From Paralichthys olivaceus (taxonomy: Eukaryota > Chordata > Actinopteri > Pleuronectiformes > Paralichthyidae), in contig NC_091096.1 of the NCBI RefSeq assembly GCF_024713975.1, positions 6,830,001-6,894,000 on the forward strand: 64,000 nt of DNA. Direction: 5' to 3'. The stretch's first letter is position 1; every line of letters begins with the position of its first letter. The translations under genes were made by a program, and so were the position numbers. The notes under the pieces were generated by a model. That model did no database searches and had not been told where the DNA came from. It worked only from the letters and a program-made list of their open reading frames with translations. This document shows, one piece after another, positions 51,883 to 64,000 of this stretch.

Positions 51883-54800
51883 CTGGGAGTAGAATATAAA
51901 AACATAATATATATGAAAATGTCTCTAGACTTACACAATAAATAAATATTCTTCCCTTAATCCTTATAATGTGTCCTCAACAGTGTTTTAAACAAAAACA
52001 GATTCTAGCAATGCATTGTTCAATATATATAATATAATATAAAAGTTATTAATGATTATTTCCAGGAATCTCTTGAAAAGCGGTTTTGCATTGTAATGAC
52101 ATAAACTATCACTACACTGACACAACATACACACACAAACACATTGACAACATTGGCAACTTAAATTGCAAACAATTTAAATGTTGAGTGACAATCCGTG
52201 CAACAAACATTGTCATGAATTTGTCATCAATACTGAGCCAACAATTGCAGGAAAGTGATCGACTTCTGTCTCTGCGCTCAGCTTCCTTCCTCATCCCTAT
52301 GTCTGCCTCTGAAAAGGTCCCTTTGGAGTGAGGGCGCCCGTTGGGGAGGAAAGGGTGGACACAGCGAGGGGCTTGTGGGAAATGTTCATTTCTAGTTTCT
52401 TGAAGTTGTTTATACAACAATGTGCAGGACAGTCTGGTGGGTGAGTTCCAGTTTATGCTGTATACATATTATTTCCCTGATTTCCCTTCTTGTCCCATTC
52501 CTCGTACAAGCCCACTCCTTACTTATGTTTGTGTTGTGTTACACAAATCCATCCATCTATTCCCCACCACGTCTAAACAGGAAACAAATTATCTTCATGC
52601 CAAAAAAAGGAGACACTGACCATCACCATCAAACAACACAATCTAGACAAACCCTGCAGCCATGAAAGGCAGCAACACACAGCAGAAAGCTTCAGCCCCA
52701 ACAGAGCAAAGCAGCAGCTGGAGGAGGATAAAGTGACTCAGGACTTATGAAGGAAAGAGGAGGAAACAGAGGGAAAAGCCTTGAGCTACAGAAAAAGTTA
52801 TTACATTTCACTTATGTACATCTAGAAAAAGCTGTGGCTATCAGACTTGTTCCTTTTCTCTGTTTTATGGGAGTCAGGTTATGAGAGGAGGAGGTGTGGA
52901 TGAGGGTGATTGTTGCTCTTCAGTCAAGTGTGAGGAAACATGAGTCACAAAAGAAGCAAGGGGAGAAAAGGAGGAGTACAGAGAGGATCATTAAAAAAGA
53001 AGATTGGAAAAGAAATGTAAAAATGACCTCAGTATAAAGAACTTCCTAGCAGCTTTAAAAAATAAAACTTCTACAGACACATGCATGCAAATAACATGAC
53101 ATACAGCCATCTGCCTACATGCCTGCGCGGACACTTCTATTCTCTGGGACGTTTTAAAACGCTCCTCTCCGCCGGCTGGTTCTCCCCTGACTCACCTTCT
53201 GTGCTTGACTGAGCTGATAGAAAACAGAAGTAGGTTTTGATATATCAGCAACGTAAGCTGGCAAGGCTGGTGACCACCCACACAAAATGCTCAGGAACAT
53301 GGAGCTAATTAACAGCCCTGTAAAAAGCTGTACTGTCCATTCTGCTCATTGTTCGTTGGAACAAAGATTCACTCTCAGGGCTTCACCTTTAAAACACAGA
53401 CACACACATGCATTCACACGCTCACCATTAAGAGGGCAGCTCCCTTGAAAGCGATCCTTCCCTCAGACAAATAGGAACCCTGTTGTCTGCTGTGCTATCA
53501 CCCCCTAACAGAGCCCCACTGGCAGGGTGACAACAGAGCAAGCAGTTTTCTTTTTGTTTCCTTTGTGCAGCTGTCCACTCGCCCCTCTCTGTGGCCCTGT
53601 CAGCTAAAAACATGTGTTTCCTGCTAAAACACTACCATTGCGTGGCCCGCGCACTGCATTGCGGAAATGTGGCAAATATCAACACACTCACGCACAGAAA
53701 CCAACATGCACACATCAAACTCAAACATATGTGTACCCCAACCCTTTTACAGTCTTTGGTATCTGACATGCAGAGGCCCTGTTGGGGTGCCATGATCACT
53801 GCTTCTTTAGCAATCCCACAATGCAATGGGTCTGTTTAAGTTATGTAAAACTCTTTTAATTGTATATACAGAGGGAACAACTTCCTAGATGTAATCAACT
53901 CAGATTATCTGACCAAATATAGCTTTTTTCCGACAATTACAATAGAGGTTTTTTTAATCACAATTGGCTTTGACTATAGATGTTGTGGAGACTTTCTGGT
54001 AAAAAGCATTAAATTGGGATTATGAAGTTGTCAAACGTGATTACAGCCAGTCACAATACTGAAATTCAACTAATATCTGTGAGACTTTTGAAGAAACTGG
54101 AAAAAGCTACAGGGTTACAGGAAAACTGGGTCTGGTACAACAGCAAAAGTATTTTTAATTCAGGTTTTCTCAAGTCTTCCTAACCTTTCTGGCCAATGGT
54201 CAAAACCTTTCGGTTATACTTCAAAAAACGGCATCATAACCAATAAAAGATATACTACACATTACTATATTACTAATCAGTGAACTCTTCTCAACCCAAC
54301 CAAGGAAATTGAGATACAACCAAACCTTGATGTGCATGAGGGAGTCACAACCAAGAAGCTATTGATATGATGACTGACAGTAAGATGCATTAAAAGGGGC
54401 AACGACGTCCCACTGGCACTGACGGGGTTAAAGCATTTATCACTTACACCCAATCTGTGATTGGTTGAAACTTGTGTAACCAAGTACCCAGCCTGAGGAG
54501 AGTGTGGTTCCCTTAGTTAGTAGGTCAAATATGAATGGAAGAAAGGAAAATATCAGCAGAGTGGCAGCAGCCAGACTATGAGTCAGCCGCTGGTTTTAAG
54601 ATGCTCCAATTTAGTGAATCCAGTTTAGATCCTGCCAAGGTAAAAAGGCAGACACATGCACACAAAGACAAAAAAACATGTCCAGACCTAAAAGTAAACG
54701 GCTTTCTGAAAAGGTCGTTTACTTCCCATTAGTGTGCGATGTCAGTGTAAACTAAGAGCTGGTTAAAGTGCTGAACACAATCTTAGACTTCTTGGCTGCA

Positions 54801-57138
54801 AGTTCAGGGGACCATTAGTGAGGATGTGTAATGATGATGGTAAACCAGGGTGGTAAAGGTTTGAGGTGAGACATTCTCGTCCTCCAACCGCCACGGCAAA
54901 ATCTCAAAGTCTAAAGCAGTGAGCATAGTTTCATCTGACTGTGAAGTTCAAATTCTGGTTCACTGTTTGCACTTGAAGGCTAAGCTGGGATTACACCTCC
55001 TGTTTCATATGCAAATGTGCTAACACTGTTTGCCAGGTGAGTAACTGAAAACACCTGTGGCACTGGTCAGTTTCTTAACAACATTTTTTAGAGAACTCAA
55101 CAATTGTGGGATACAGCGTTTCCCTTCTCGTGCCACATCATTCTAGCAGAGTCATTTCCCAGGAAACTGGGAGTTTAAACATCATATTTAAACTGGTTTT
55201 TGCTGGGATCCATAAACCTGTATTTCTTTCTTTCTCTCTCCAGTTTAGGTGTTGTTCCTTTATGTGTGCATCATGTTTGCTGGCATGTGATGTCGTGTTG
55301 ATAAGTAAGCTACTTAATGGACTTCATACACTCTTAACTCTGGGGTTTTCAGTCCTGCAGTGAACCAGCTGTGATCTGGCTCTGTAAAGTCCCAAAGAAC
55401 AAAGAACAGCATTGTTGCCTTCCAGCATCATACTGTGCACAATATGAGGCCTTGTTCTTATCAGGAAAACCCCCATAAAACCAAAAGAGGCAGGTGCTGA
55501 CATTAGAAATGGGTGTAAACTATGGAGCTGAGACAACTGTGAGGAGATGAAAAGATGGAGAGAGAGAGAGAAAGAAAGGAGAGAAGGATGAAAAGAGGGA
55601 GAGGAGGGAAAATGAAATCAAATCCCGGAGTTCAGCAGAAAGAGGGTGAGTCGTCCTGAGTCATCCAAGCTTCCAGGACTGCACAGACTCAGATGGATAA
55701 AGAAGCACAGATGGAGGCATGGATGTGATTTATAACAAGAATTGAGAACACAACCTCCACATTCAATAAGGATTCAGTCTCCTTCCATTGTCCCACAGTC
55801 TAATCCAGCTCTATCCTGTCTGACCGACTCTTCACTTACAGCTTTAGGACCCAAACCACTGATCCTGTGAGTCACAGACAATGTGAGGCACCAAACACAG
55901 CTGACCACACTGCAGGATACAGACTCCACAATCTGTCAACATGCAACGCAGAGTTTCAGATGTAAAGGAGAATGTCTGCGCTGACTGATGCTGGGGAGGA
56001 GAATTCCTGAAATGCAAGCTCCTGCGCAAATCCAACTCATTAAGTTGATAAAAGCCTGCCAGTGATCCTGCAGAGTTTGGCCTGAGTTGTGAAAGTACAC
56101 ACACATACACGCACTCACGTAGACAAAGCCTTGTCTTTCTGACCTCAGAGAATAGCACATTGACTGCAACTGTACTTTAACCATCACCGTAATGATTACT
56201 ACCTAACCCTAACCCTGACCTTTACATGAATCTAACCTAAACTTAATATAAACTTAACCTAACCTTCACCTTAAAACATGTCTTCACTATAGAAATTGAA
56301 TGTGTAAACAGATTTAGGTCCTAAAACATGAGTAATAGCTGGAACCACACATACACATGCTGAGAATCATTGTATCTTATAGGGACGTTCCAGCAGCAGA
56401 GCACAATATCACCATGTTCTTTCTCAGGACTCTCAAAGAAGCAGCCACAGAGCACTGTATGATCCCGTGTTGTAAATAACTTTGATAACAACAAATAACT
56501 AATTTCCTGTGTAAAGTGTATTCTCACTGTAGGTTAAAAGTGTGGAGGGAGGGAGGTAAATAAAGAGCTGCTGAAGTCACAGTGAGTAAATGTTGAGATG
56601 CCAAATAAGCAAATTACAAAGCAGAAGGTAATTTAGCAATGCATCAGCTGTGTTGTGTGAAAACCGCATCGCTGTGCAATGAGGGGAAATTAATACTATA
56701 ATCCTACACACCACTATTCCCAAGCCCATGTCTGCTAAAATGTAATATCACATATGCAGATTACTCATTATGGTGTATTGCTTACCTAATTTCACATTCA
56801 CAAAAACTTTATCTTCTTTTTACTTTTAGATTTTGCTTTTGATCATTCTATAAAACAAGAGAACTGTAACTATTACCACTATAACTTTATTATTATTAGG
56901 TTTATTACTACTGGGGATTGCAATCCATACTGTTTCTATTTCAATATAACTGTATATATATGATTCCTTTACGCACCAAATTACAACTTTGCAAAATGTT
57001 TAAGTGTGGTAACTCTAAACTCTACAGCCTCAGGTAATAATGATGCTATGGTGACACTTTTCAAGTTGACATTTTGCGAGAAAACCGTATGTTGTTCTGT
57101 CTACATGCGATTTTAACAAAAAGGGAAAATGCTCTTAC
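51883..57138. other. plat intron 1 (5.3 kb)
   Basis: No exon was recognised. It contains a purine-rich tract at 55542-55611 and otherwise AT-rich DNA. Confidence 0.6.
55542..55611. repeat. Purine-rich low-complexity tract
   Basis: About 70 bases almost entirely of A and G, including a (GA)n core. Confidence 0.85.
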
Positions 57139-57225
57139 CAAGTGTGAAGTCTTCTGGAGCGGTTATTTCTCAGTGTGTCAGTGGGAGAAGGCTCCGGTTC
57201 GCTGGGATGAGTCTCTCAGATTGTG
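57139..57225 (-). other. plat: plat noncoding exon 1 (predicted)
   Basis: On the minus strand the segment ends at a strong donor (CACTTG|GTAAGAGC, border 57139/57138). It starts about 25-30 bases downstream of a TATA-like ATAAAAG. It has no ATG-led frame continuing into exon 2. Mammalian PLAT also has a noncoding first exon. Confidence 0.55.
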
Positions 57226-57330
57226 CCGGGTGTCTCTCTCTGCTCCCAGCTTTTATCGCAGGGCTCCAGGGGGGGAGGGCTGTAGCTGTGACCTCAGCGG
57301 GGGGAAGCGTTGCTGGCTGGCCGGATGATG
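57226..57330 (-). promoter_or_regulatory. plat: plat promoter: TATA-like and CRE-like sites
   Basis: In minus sense, ATAAAAG (57256-57250) is preceded by GC-rich sequence and TGAGGTCA (57296-57289), one base from the consensus CRE TGACGTCA. It lies about 70 bp before the predicted start. The mammalian tPA promoter is known to use a CRE-like element and GC boxes, so the content fits, although the exact layout is an inference. Confidence 0.5.
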
Positions 57331-60235
57331 ATGCAGCCTGCTGGGTGGGGCCGATACGGCACCAGGGCGCCCCAACACATCCCTGGGGGCTGGTAGAGCG
57401 AATCACGTTTTTACCTAGAAACTGGAAATAAATATTTCCAGTAACGATTTCAAAACTTGTAATAAATGTAAGACTCAACCGTCACTTGAAGATAGATTTG
57501 TGTCAGCTCCTGTGAAGAAATCTAAAAATTATCATGTTGCAAAGGTCAAATTCTTGGTTATTCTATACTCAATTCAAGTGAACTATCGCTGTCTCCAGGG
57601 CCGGACTAACCTCTTACAGGGCCCCAGGGCAACATGCTGTTTAGCCCTCATTGACTCCCACCATACATTAGGCTTGCAGTTTTATTATTTCACACAGAAA
57701 CCAACCAGTAGTAAAGCTGAAATGATTACTTGATTAACTGAAACAGTGGTTGACAGAAAACTAATTAACAATTTGTTTAATATTTGACTAATTATTTAAG
57801 TCTTGTTATGAAGTAACAATCACCCCATCACATTAAATACTGTTTCCTATACTCCGTTCGGCTTCCACCTTAATAAACGTCAGCATTTGGGTTTTTTGAC
57901 AGTTTAGACATTTTATTAGACGACACTACGTAATATTTACTCAAATATATATGGCAGATAAGAGAAGTAACCTCATAATGGTATAATGCACTACATGAAG
58001 ACTAAAGCAGTTCAGTAAATGCCTCTGCAAAGGGTGTTTCTGGGCTTTAATTTCAGTCATTTGCATGTGATATACTTCTAGTGGAGTTACTTGTGCTTTT
58101 AAAGTGACTCTAATTTGTGTTATTTGACATTAACACCAACTAACTGTGGGTTTTGCACTGTCTGTGCCTTTTGACAGTCTTAGTATCTGAGTGGTTAATC
58201 GTTTGGCACCAGGAATAATTTGTCATGACCACTATCCTCTTTATTAAACCCATCCCTTCCTCAGAAAATTCATTTAATGAACCTCAAGAATCATTCCAAC
58301 TTTTGTTAGAGCATAAGTGACTTTTTTCACGCTTGATAATTAATGTTCATTGTTTTTACTGTTAAATCCACATTAAACAGCAGAGAACACAACACTTTAG
58401 TATGTAATAGTCAGGGGTTGGTTAACTTGGCGTCTGTCCTCTTTGTTTCCATTTGTCTTAGATTAGAGTGAGCACAAACAAACACACACACACACAAAAC
58501 TCCTCCAACAAAGTCTCTTGAGTTATTCTTTATTTTCACTTACAGACAACTTCATTAAACACAACTGAACATTTAGTGCACAGCTCCTCCCTTGTTTTGG
58601 TTTTGAAAGATGCAAAAAGTATTTCCCTTATCCTCCTTTTACCTGTTTTTACATTAGGAATGACAGTCATTTGAAAACTATGTGGGAGAATTATGGAATC
58701 TAAACTCTTATTGTTTACTGTCTTAAAGTCTAAATGAATGCTTCCGTAGTTCCTTGCAATCAGATGCTCCGTATCAATAAACATCAGTATCAACAACTCT
58801 CATAAATACACAAGAATCTGTGACGTTAAGGGGGATACAACTCAAAGTTTCCTATGAAAAGGCGGCAGTTTGTGACATTTGTGTATCCAAGTACATGAAC
58901 TAGAACATTTTGATTATTTAGCTGTTAAGCTAGAATTCTGTATTAACAACACACTAGCCTCAAAAAGCTGATTCAATGTCAGCATAGTTAGCAGTTTGGA
59001 AGAAAAATGAATAAACAAGCCACAAATTAACGATCACCACAAAAGGACAAACAGCGCCAAGAAGTGATTTTTGAGGAACATATATAATATTACTATGATA
59101 AAAGATAACTAATATTTTAAACTGACTACATGGTGTCAGTTAATCTATTGCCTTAGTAACTGTTGCTTGTAGCAACAGTGTGTTCAATTGACTAAAATCG
59201 GAATAAAAAAAACTACAGTGAGACAGATGAATGTAGTAGAAAACAAACTCCTGTATAATAATATGTAATCAAGGACAACATTCAAACCATTTCCACAGGT
59301 TAGGTTTACATGACTAAACAAAGCTAAATAGGACAACAAACGTCTATCATTATGATTTCCATGATATCCTCTCTCTGTTGCACACTAGGCCTTACTGGAA
59401 AAGATTAGGAAGCAGGACCATTTGTTAGAATAACCAGGAAAGATATTCTTTTCTTATACAGCCAAACGTCACGTCTTAAGATGTCCAGAAAATATTTAAC
59501 AGGAGATACAATAAGTCAGGTCAAGTGATGCAATTTCAAAACACGGCGTGAGTAAATACTGAAGATGAGTTGGCAGGTCATAAAAGCAGATACAGGGTGA
59601 CTGTCCTAAATAGTTTGGGAAGTTGATCCAAACAAGTCGTAAAACTAAACCTCCTGTATGAATGTAGTACATTCAATCTCAATATAGTGTCCCCAGGTCT
59701 CCTTAATAATATCATTAAATACAAATACACCACTTTAACTAACACCATGTTCCCAATAAATAATACTTCAAATGTTATACACCAGTGACCTCATGTGTGG
59801 TGTACCATGACCGAAAACGTATTAAAATGTATTGTGAGAATTACAATCAGCTCATGTTTCCACTTTCAAATCAAGAGATTCAAATTCACAATCACTTTTG
59901 TACAGGACCTGCCGAAGCACACTTTAGGTCGAACAACATCTTGCAAAAGGACTGTCGATGAAAATGAGCTTCTCAGCCAACTGATTAATGTATGATGATT
60001 AATGTATCGTACATTGTCCATTTAAAATAAATAATAAAGTTCAGTTAGATTAAAAACGAAACCAGGACTGAAAATAAACAGCTGTCTGGAAACCTCAGGC
60101 AGTTGAGTTAATTGTATCTGCTAGATTGAGATCGAGATTGGTTCATCAACAATGAAACACATCATTCATGTTTTATTGATAAACCTGAGTGGGTCACACT
60201 CATCATTCAGAGTGTCTATTAATCCGCTGCACAAA
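57331..60235. other. Intergenic between plat and ikbkb promoters
   Basis: About 2.9 kb separating two divergent genes. AT-rich, and no gene or RNA was recognised. Confidence 0.6.
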
Positions 60236-60450
60236 GTAGTCCCCTCCTGTATGTGCGCGGAGGACTCTGCCTCCTGTGGGCGGGTCTCTGCAGGTTTACA
60301 GGAAACACGAAAACCAGGAAGTAGAAAGTTTGTAGAGATTTGTTTGTGTCGCCAAACTTTTAATGTTTAAGATTTAACTTTAGACTTTAGAGCCCGGATA
60401 AACACCGTGTTCCAGTAACACAGGTGTACACTTCACCTTTGGGGTCCAAG
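60236..60450 (+). promoter_or_regulatory. ikbkb: ikbkb promoter and noncoding exon 1 (predicted)
   Basis: A GC box (GGGCGGG, 60278-60284) and local CpG content are followed by a stretch ending at a good splice donor (GTCCAAG|GTAGGA after 60450). This is consistent with a TATA-less promoter and a noncoding first exon for the kinase starting at 61524. The link to the next exon is inferred. Confidence 0.45.
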
Positions 60451-61523
60451 GTAGGATTTAGTTTAGTGATCTTTACTTTTTTTTGACGCGTTTATCTGCT
60501 TTAAAATAAAAACGGATAAACAAGAACTTAAACTTCAGGAAACACCAACAGAAAGAAAAGTGATTGTCAGTGTTTGAATGGAGGTTTCTGTTCAGAGAGG
60601 TGATATCAATATCCACTGAGTGTAAAACATGGAGGCGCAAAGGAAGCTGTGTGATTGATGATGTTCTATACATTGAGTCAACTATATTTAGTTCAATGAC
60701 GATTGTTGCAACAAACAAACATTTAGCTTAAGTTAATTCACAATCATTGTTTTACAGAGGATGTGGCATTTAATCAGCTCTATACAAAATATTTGTCACA
60801 TATCAACTATTATTAATATTATTGCATCATCATTACCAGTCTATTGTTACTGTTATTACTATTATAGTTAGTAATAGTAGTATTCGTATATAAAACACAT
60901 ACTGCAAACAGTTTTTATTGTGAAAGAACTGTATGAATATGAGGATATATGATGTCTACAGCAGCTTATATGCTGTAAGAGATCATTTCACACTCACACA
61001 AACATCTTGCAGAAGTACAAATGAGGAAATATCAATGTGTATAGTATGCATGCGTCTATTACTTACTTCTGCAGTGTAACGAGTCGTTCACCACAGTGCA
61101 GAAACTAAAAGAAAAACACAGGGATTCAAAACATTAAAGCTGATTCCAATTATTTTAAGTGGCAAAGTCACAGAGTGTCAATATTAAAATAACAAGACCC
61201 TGAAAATAAGACAGAAAGGTGGATCAAATATCAATTTTATTTCTAATGATTTATTTTTACATGTGCTTTTCCAACTGTGAGGAGTCAAAATGTCATATAC
61301 CAACTACCTGCAATTCTATTGTCTATCCTACAATTGGCTAATATTAGGAGATTCCACAGAATAAATCCTCATCACAATGGCGAAGTTGCATCCCCATTTA
61401 TCATGTATTCGCCGTATTTTATTATTTATGCTGGTGTGAGCTTCACAGAGCCACTAGTGTGACTGAATACTGAGTTTTATCCTTGATGTCTGTTGTGTTA
61501 GTGTAGGACCAGCTGAGGAGGCC

Positions 61524-63330
61524 ATGAATCGAGTACCCCTGCAACAGCAGCAGAGCTGTGGGTCCTGGGAGCTAAAGGAGCGACTGGGAACTGGAGGCTT
61601 TGGGAATGTCACAAGATGGCAGAATAAGGTACACAAGCTTTACACTTTTAACGTTGATAGTAGACTGCATGACTGGAAATTCCTCTGAGATGCAGAGTTT
61701 AATGAACAAAGATTGACTGTGCTCAGATAAAAGATTACTTGAGTCACCCTAGCATTCCCCAGCAGACGTCAGCAACATCATTGCCAGTGCAATGAACCTC
61801 AAAAGGAAAATGTCCAAAATATACATTTTGTCAGGTAAAGGTTAAAGTTTTTTTGTCTCACAAACTAATCTTGTAACTTTAAAGTGCCATCTTGAAAATC
61901 CTTTTACCTTCCTACATTGAGTTCAATTTGCTTATGGTTAGGGTTAACCTTAGTGAAAACTCAAATCACTTGTTTGTTTCACAATTCTCTGTTAAATTAA
62001 ATATTCTAATAATATTCTTAAAATTTTCCATGTGAAAATGACGAGAGTTTTTTTTGCGGTTCGCTGATATTAATGTTGTCAGGTAAAACCGTGATAAAAA
62101 AGGTTTAAATAGAAATTTTCTAATCTAAATGATAAACTGTCATAAACATAACCAAACATAATTTAAAGGAGAAGTTCGGTTTTTTTCAACCTGGTCCTTA
62201 TTTCCAGCATATGAAGGTTTGGAGTAACTTGGAGTCCTTCGGACGCTTTTTGAAATAAGAAATAAGAAAGAAAAAAAAAAACGAACCTCTCCTTTAAATA
62301 GAGAACTCTGTTCTTGAGAATTTTCTTCTAATTTAAGAAATTTCCCCTGCCTAAGTGTTGAAACCAGTATTAAAGACATCAGTCCAGGAAGTTCGATTTT
62401 CACTACAGTAGAAATAGTTTCTATTGTTAGGATTTGACTGTAACTCACAGGATGAGAGTCAGGGGAAACCATGGGAATATGAACACGCCCGCTTGGTGGA
62501 GCTTCCTCTTCCTCACTATAAGAAGCATCATTGGTGTTGTTACTCACACTCAGGTCCAACTCAGAGCTTCTATTGATCCAGGCAGCTTGATAATAGTTAT
62601 CAAATATAACATTTTTTTTATTTTTTATTTTTTTTATAAAGACAATCTCTGTTGACAGCTGCTCTCAGCAGCTGCATTTCTCGAACATTATTAATTTCCG
62701 CTGTATCATTAATTTTGTTCTACTACTACACTGTGCTAATCATCAGTGCCACTCCAGACTGAGTAATGGAGGAAATGGGAAAATGCGGGAAATGAAGAGG
62801 GCACTGCTGTGGTGACTAAACTTCCTGAATAGGATGTATCCAACAGTATTGTGGATTATTATTAGTTTACAGGTCAGATTATAGGAAATGGGCTTAGTGC
62901 CTTTTCCTCTATGATGCCATGAGAACCAGTTAATGACATGTCCCTATGTTACTCATCTTTTTTGGCATCAATAACGTTAAATTCCCAGAGCGCGTTTGGT
63001 GCCTTGCAAACAATGGCGTCACAATTTATGTGAACTCCCGTCTCTCTCTTTTATCTATTATCTGTTAATCATCAAAAAGAAAACAAAGTTTTCAGTCAAA
63101 ATGGACATACAAAATTAAAACATTTATTTTGGATTTAAATTGTCAAAAATGTTATCTTTGTATGGTAGACATTTGACGATGCCAGAGTGACTAGGAAATT
63201 GTAATGGGTGTGTATGTGCGTGTGTGTATTTTCAGGACACGGAGGAGCAAATCGCTATAAAGCAGTGTCGTCAGGAGCTGAGCAACAGAAACAAAGAGAG
63301 ATGGAGTCTGGAGATCCAGATCATGAAGAG
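61524..63330 (+). CDS. ikbkb: IKK-beta kinase, first two coding exons (partial)
   Basis: IKK-beta phosphorylates I-kappa-B proteins and so releases NF-kB. Coding exons are 61524-61628 (exon begins 61507 after a TTAGTGTAG acceptor; ATG in GCCATGA) and 63236-63330, giving 66 codons plus two bases before the gene leaves the window. The first exon reads [19 protein letters not shown], the glycine-rich ATP loop at residues 22-27. The second reads [16 protein letters not shown].., with the ATP-contacting lysine at position 44, the same number as in human IKBKB. The CRQELS segment and LEIQIMKR distinguish it from IKK-alpha only moderately, but the neighbouring plat gene in head-to-head orientation, as in human 8p11, supports ikbkb. 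The remainder of the kinase, ubiquitin-like and scaffold domains would lie to the right. Confidence 0.9.
62163..62300. repeat. MITE with 'TTTAAAGGAGA' inverted ends
   Basis: The left end TTTAAAGGAGAAGTTCGGTT (62164 on) and the right end, read in reverse complement (ATTTAAAGGAGAGGTTCGTT, to 62299), form about 20-bp inverted repeats around a ~95-bp interior. It has no coding capacity and sits in the ikbkb intron. Confidence 0.7.
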
Positions 63331-63399
63331 GTGAGTTACACTTTCAGTTGCATCAATGCACATATGAGACATGACACAATATTCCTGTGCTATAAACAT

Positions 63400-63825
63400 A
63401 TGGAAGAGTCAAGGGGTTCCCGGCTGAGTGAGTCCAAACAGAGATCCATAGTCCAAGGCTAAGGGAAGAGGGAATCTGGGGAGGGTCCAGGTGATTATTG
63501 TGGAGCTTGTGATACTGGCAGGCTGAGAAGACTGTGTGACGAGCGGGCAGGCACCAAAAGATAAGGTGTACAAAGTTGTGAGACTGGTAACCTTTTGGCC
63601 AGAGATTGAATACCACACATTTTGGCAAAGAGGTAGTGATCCAGCCTGTCCTACACCGTAGTCAGGTGTGGAGTTGATTTCCTGATGAGGAGCAGGTACG
63701 AAGGCAGATTGGTGGGAGGAAACAGAAAGTGGTGGTGAAACCCAGCCAGCAGTGCACACCACCAGGAGGAGAAAACCAAGCAGGGACAAGTATCCAAACA
63801 CAAAAATGTCATAATCCTAACACAC
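63400..63825. repeat. Possible degenerate retroelement fragment
   Basis: The purine-rich sequence, with 'ccatagtccaaggctaagg', 'accaggaggagaaaaccaag' and 'gtcataatcctaacaca', resembles leader or terminal parts of fish retrotransposons. I cannot assign a family and no frame is open. Confidence 0.25.
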
Positions 63826-64000
63826 AAATAAAGAATGTATGTCTCTGTCATTCACAGTTTTAATCTTACAGAGGCTTTCAGGCAGTGACGTTATGTGTTG
63901 ACATCATTCAAATCAATCTCTTCTGTGACCTGCAGAGAGTAAAAAGTCCAGATTTACTCACTGTTTTGTTGGTTTTTTTTGTTTGATTATGACATTTTAC

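Noticed and set aside
57590..57660. GGGCCGGACTAAC..AGGGCCCCAGGGC segment as a repeat end
   Set aside because: Looks familiar from fish repeats, but too short and without a partner end to be listed.
58500..58800. AATAAA-like signal on the minus strand as the 3' end of another gene
   Set aside because: No exon on the minus strand between here and 60.2 kb could be recognised; AT-rich DNA gives such signals by chance.

Overview
The window is from a ray-finned (teleost) fish nuclear genome. It has split genes with GT-AG introns, many short exons, abundant (CA)n/(GA)n microsatellites and several teleost-type interspersed repeats. I reconstructed three complete vertebrate genes on the minus strand, plus the first exon of a fourth minus-strand gene and the first two coding exons of a plus-strand gene. 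The three complete reading frames sum to exact multiples of three across 32, 19 and 14 coding exons, which supports the exon boundaries strongly. There are no prokaryotic features (operons, CRISPR, insertion sequences), and I found no undescribed multi-gene system.

Layout, left to right. (1) 1-7630: gene-poor DNA, most likely intron 1 of slc25a1, whose first coding exon (minus) is at 7631-7739 with a CpG-rich promoter to its right. (2) 9.1-34.2 kb: a complete clathrin heavy chain gene (minus), from ATG at 34191 to stop at 10701. The order slc25a1 - clathrin, both on the same strand, matches human 22q11 (SLC25A1-CLTCL1). The gene is therefore best read as the fish counterpart of CLTCL1 (CHC22), although its tail keeps the QLMLT motif of CLTC. 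(3) 36.2-44.2 kb: an SLP-65/BLNK-family SH2 adaptor (minus, 377 aa) that lacks the N-terminal zipper of BLNK. (4) 45.4-57.2 kb: tissue plasminogen activator, plat (minus, 580 aa: signal peptide, finger, EGF, two kringles, serine protease), with a noncoding first exon and a TATA/CRE-like promoter near 57.2 kb. (5) 60.2 kb to the right edge: the start of ikbkb (IKK-beta, plus strand), leaving the window after its second coding exon. The plat-ikbkb head-to-head pair matches human 8p11.

The genes do not form one pathway: citrate export from mitochondria, vesicle coat, antigen-receptor type signalling, fibrinolysis and NF-kB signalling. The points of interest are the two conserved synteny blocks joined through a BLNK-like gene, an alternatively spliceable 21-nt clathrin exon, a lineage-specific alanine-rich clathrin tail, a BLNK-like gene whose first coding exon carries only the start codon, and a plat protease with lysine at the residue before GDSGGP. 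All family assignments come from reading translated exons against remembered family features; no database search was run.
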